Assembly: GCA_020881085.1 (NCBI GenBank)
Contig: JAJIYR010000131.1
Span: 1 to 8,631 of the forward strand
From: Rickettsia endosymbiont of Bryobia graminum
GTDB taxonomy: Bacteria > Pseudomonadota > Alphaproteobacteria > Rickettsiales > Rickettsiaceae
Direction of reading: 5' to 3'
Length of the DNA stretch: 8,631 nucleotides
Positions 8,357-8,631 of this stretch are shown here, piece after piece. A model generated the notes under the pieces. It was not told the DNA's origin. It searched no databases and saw only the letters and a list, made by a program, of their open reading frames with translations. Position 1 is the first letter of the stretch. Each line of letters starts with the position of its first letter. The position numbers and the translations under genes were made by a program.

Positions 8357-8470
8357 TGATTTTGCAAATTGGTTCCACAAAACTATGAAGAATTCGTGCT
8401 TACGTAGTTTATCTACGCTGCGTTTTCTCATCTCTTGTTTTACGCTCCAATTCACAGGATCATTAAATAA
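8349..8470. repeat. Palindrome-ended repeat element overlapping the sucA stop
   Basis: Terminal arms 8349-8360 and 8459-8470 are a perfect 12-bp inverted repeat. Inside them, after six unpaired bases on each side, 8367-8372 pairs with 8447-8452. A further small stem (cgtag 8403-8407 / ctacg 8413-8417) sits in the middle. The minus strand is open across the whole unit and reads FNDPVNWSVKQEM, then RKRSVDKLRKHEFF, then [13 protein letters not shown]. Size, inverted ends and an open frame on one strand are traits of Rickettsia palindromic elements, but I cannot assign a named class. The left arm covers the last two sucA codons and its stop. Confidence 0.65.
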
Positions 8471-8498
8471 CTATAACAGTATAGTAAATTAAATAACT
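8462..8498. repeat. 11-bp direct repeat (attaaataact)
   Basis: The same 11 bases occur at 8462-8472 and 8488-8498, and a shorter inverted version lies at the sucA end. The second copy is followed directly by catgttacgcag, which could be the outer end of the insertion sequence whose transposase seems to begin at 8580. It may mark an insertion boundary or simply be AT-rich repetition. A tiny hairpin (ctata/tatag, 8471-8484) lies between. Confidence 0.5.
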
Positions 8499-8579
8499 CA
8501 TGTTACGCAGTGAAGGTTGAAAGAAGAGAGAAATTGCTATAAAAAAGGAGAGAATAAAATACAATCTGGGTAATAAGAA

Positions 8580-8631
8580 TTGAAAGAAAAATTACTTGAT
8601 ATATATACGGACTACTTAATTAGCCAAAATA
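8580..8631 (+). CDS. Probable transposase N-terminus, cut by the window edge
   Basis: Seventeen codons are visible, from a TTG at 8580, reading MKEKLLDIYTDYLISQN if TTG is read as Met. A stop codon (TAA 8574) lies two codons upstream, so the frame can only begin here. The pattern LLDIYTDYLISQN resembles the opening of a group of DDE transposases (IS4-like) that I recall from Rickettsiales and other bacteria. A GGG at 8568-8570 could serve as a weak ribosome site. Too little is present to name the IS family or say whether the gene is intact. If correct, an insertion sequence lies immediately downstream of sucA. Confidence 0.5.
   Translation, partial: MKEKLLDIYTDYLISQN

Noticed and set aside
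8228..8455. A minus-strand protein gene antisense to the sucA end
   Set aside because: Its C-terminal half is only the antisense of conserved sucA coding sequence, and its N-terminal half is the open frame of the repeat element.
1..8631. CRISPR arrays, tRNA or rRNA genes, or defence and toxin-antitoxin systems
   Set aside because: No regularly spaced direct repeats, cloverleaf-like segments, rRNA-like stretches or relevant protein motifs were seen on either strand.

Overview
The window is AT-rich DNA from an alphaproteobacterium, most likely a member of the Rickettsiales and probably the Rickettsiaceae. This assignment rests on base composition, on a short protein resembling the DUF2610 family of that order, on short non-secreted-type phosphatidylserine decarboxylase and PssA proteins, on long palindromic elements scattered between and inside genes, and on a transposase start at the right edge. 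It is inferred from recognition alone; no search was run.

Layout, all genes on the plus strand. Positions 1-370 hold no gene but carry a strong hairpin (68-110). A DUF2610-like gene (371-679) is followed by psd (736-1431) and pssA (1553-2320). PssA makes phosphatidylserine from CDP-diacylglycerol and serine, and Psd decarboxylates it to phosphatidylethanolamine, so the two form a complete membrane lipid pathway. Next comes an EmrAB-type efflux pump locus (2329-4955), which is broken as written. The emrA-like gene has lost its membrane anchor region, and in its place stands a perfect 36-bp inverted repeat. The emrB-like gene has two opposite frame shifts, each at a run of G (G10 at 3870-3879, G5 at 4517-4521). 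An intact mnhE-like cation antiporter subunit gene (4945-5415) overlaps the end of emrB. After a terminator-like hairpin and a candidate promoter comes sucA (5561-8356), the E1 subunit of 2-oxoglutarate dehydrogenase, intact and full length.

The right end (8349-8631) holds a repeat element of about 122 bp with inverted ends that overlaps the sucA stop codon, an 11-bp direct repeat, and probably the first 17 codons of a transposase. The partner gene sucB, which often follows sucA, is not present in the 275 bases available.

No wholly new multi-gene system is evident. The signals most worth checking are the G10 tract in emrB (phase variation, decay or sequencing error), the perfect palindrome replacing the emrA anchor, and the repeat element fused to the sucA end.
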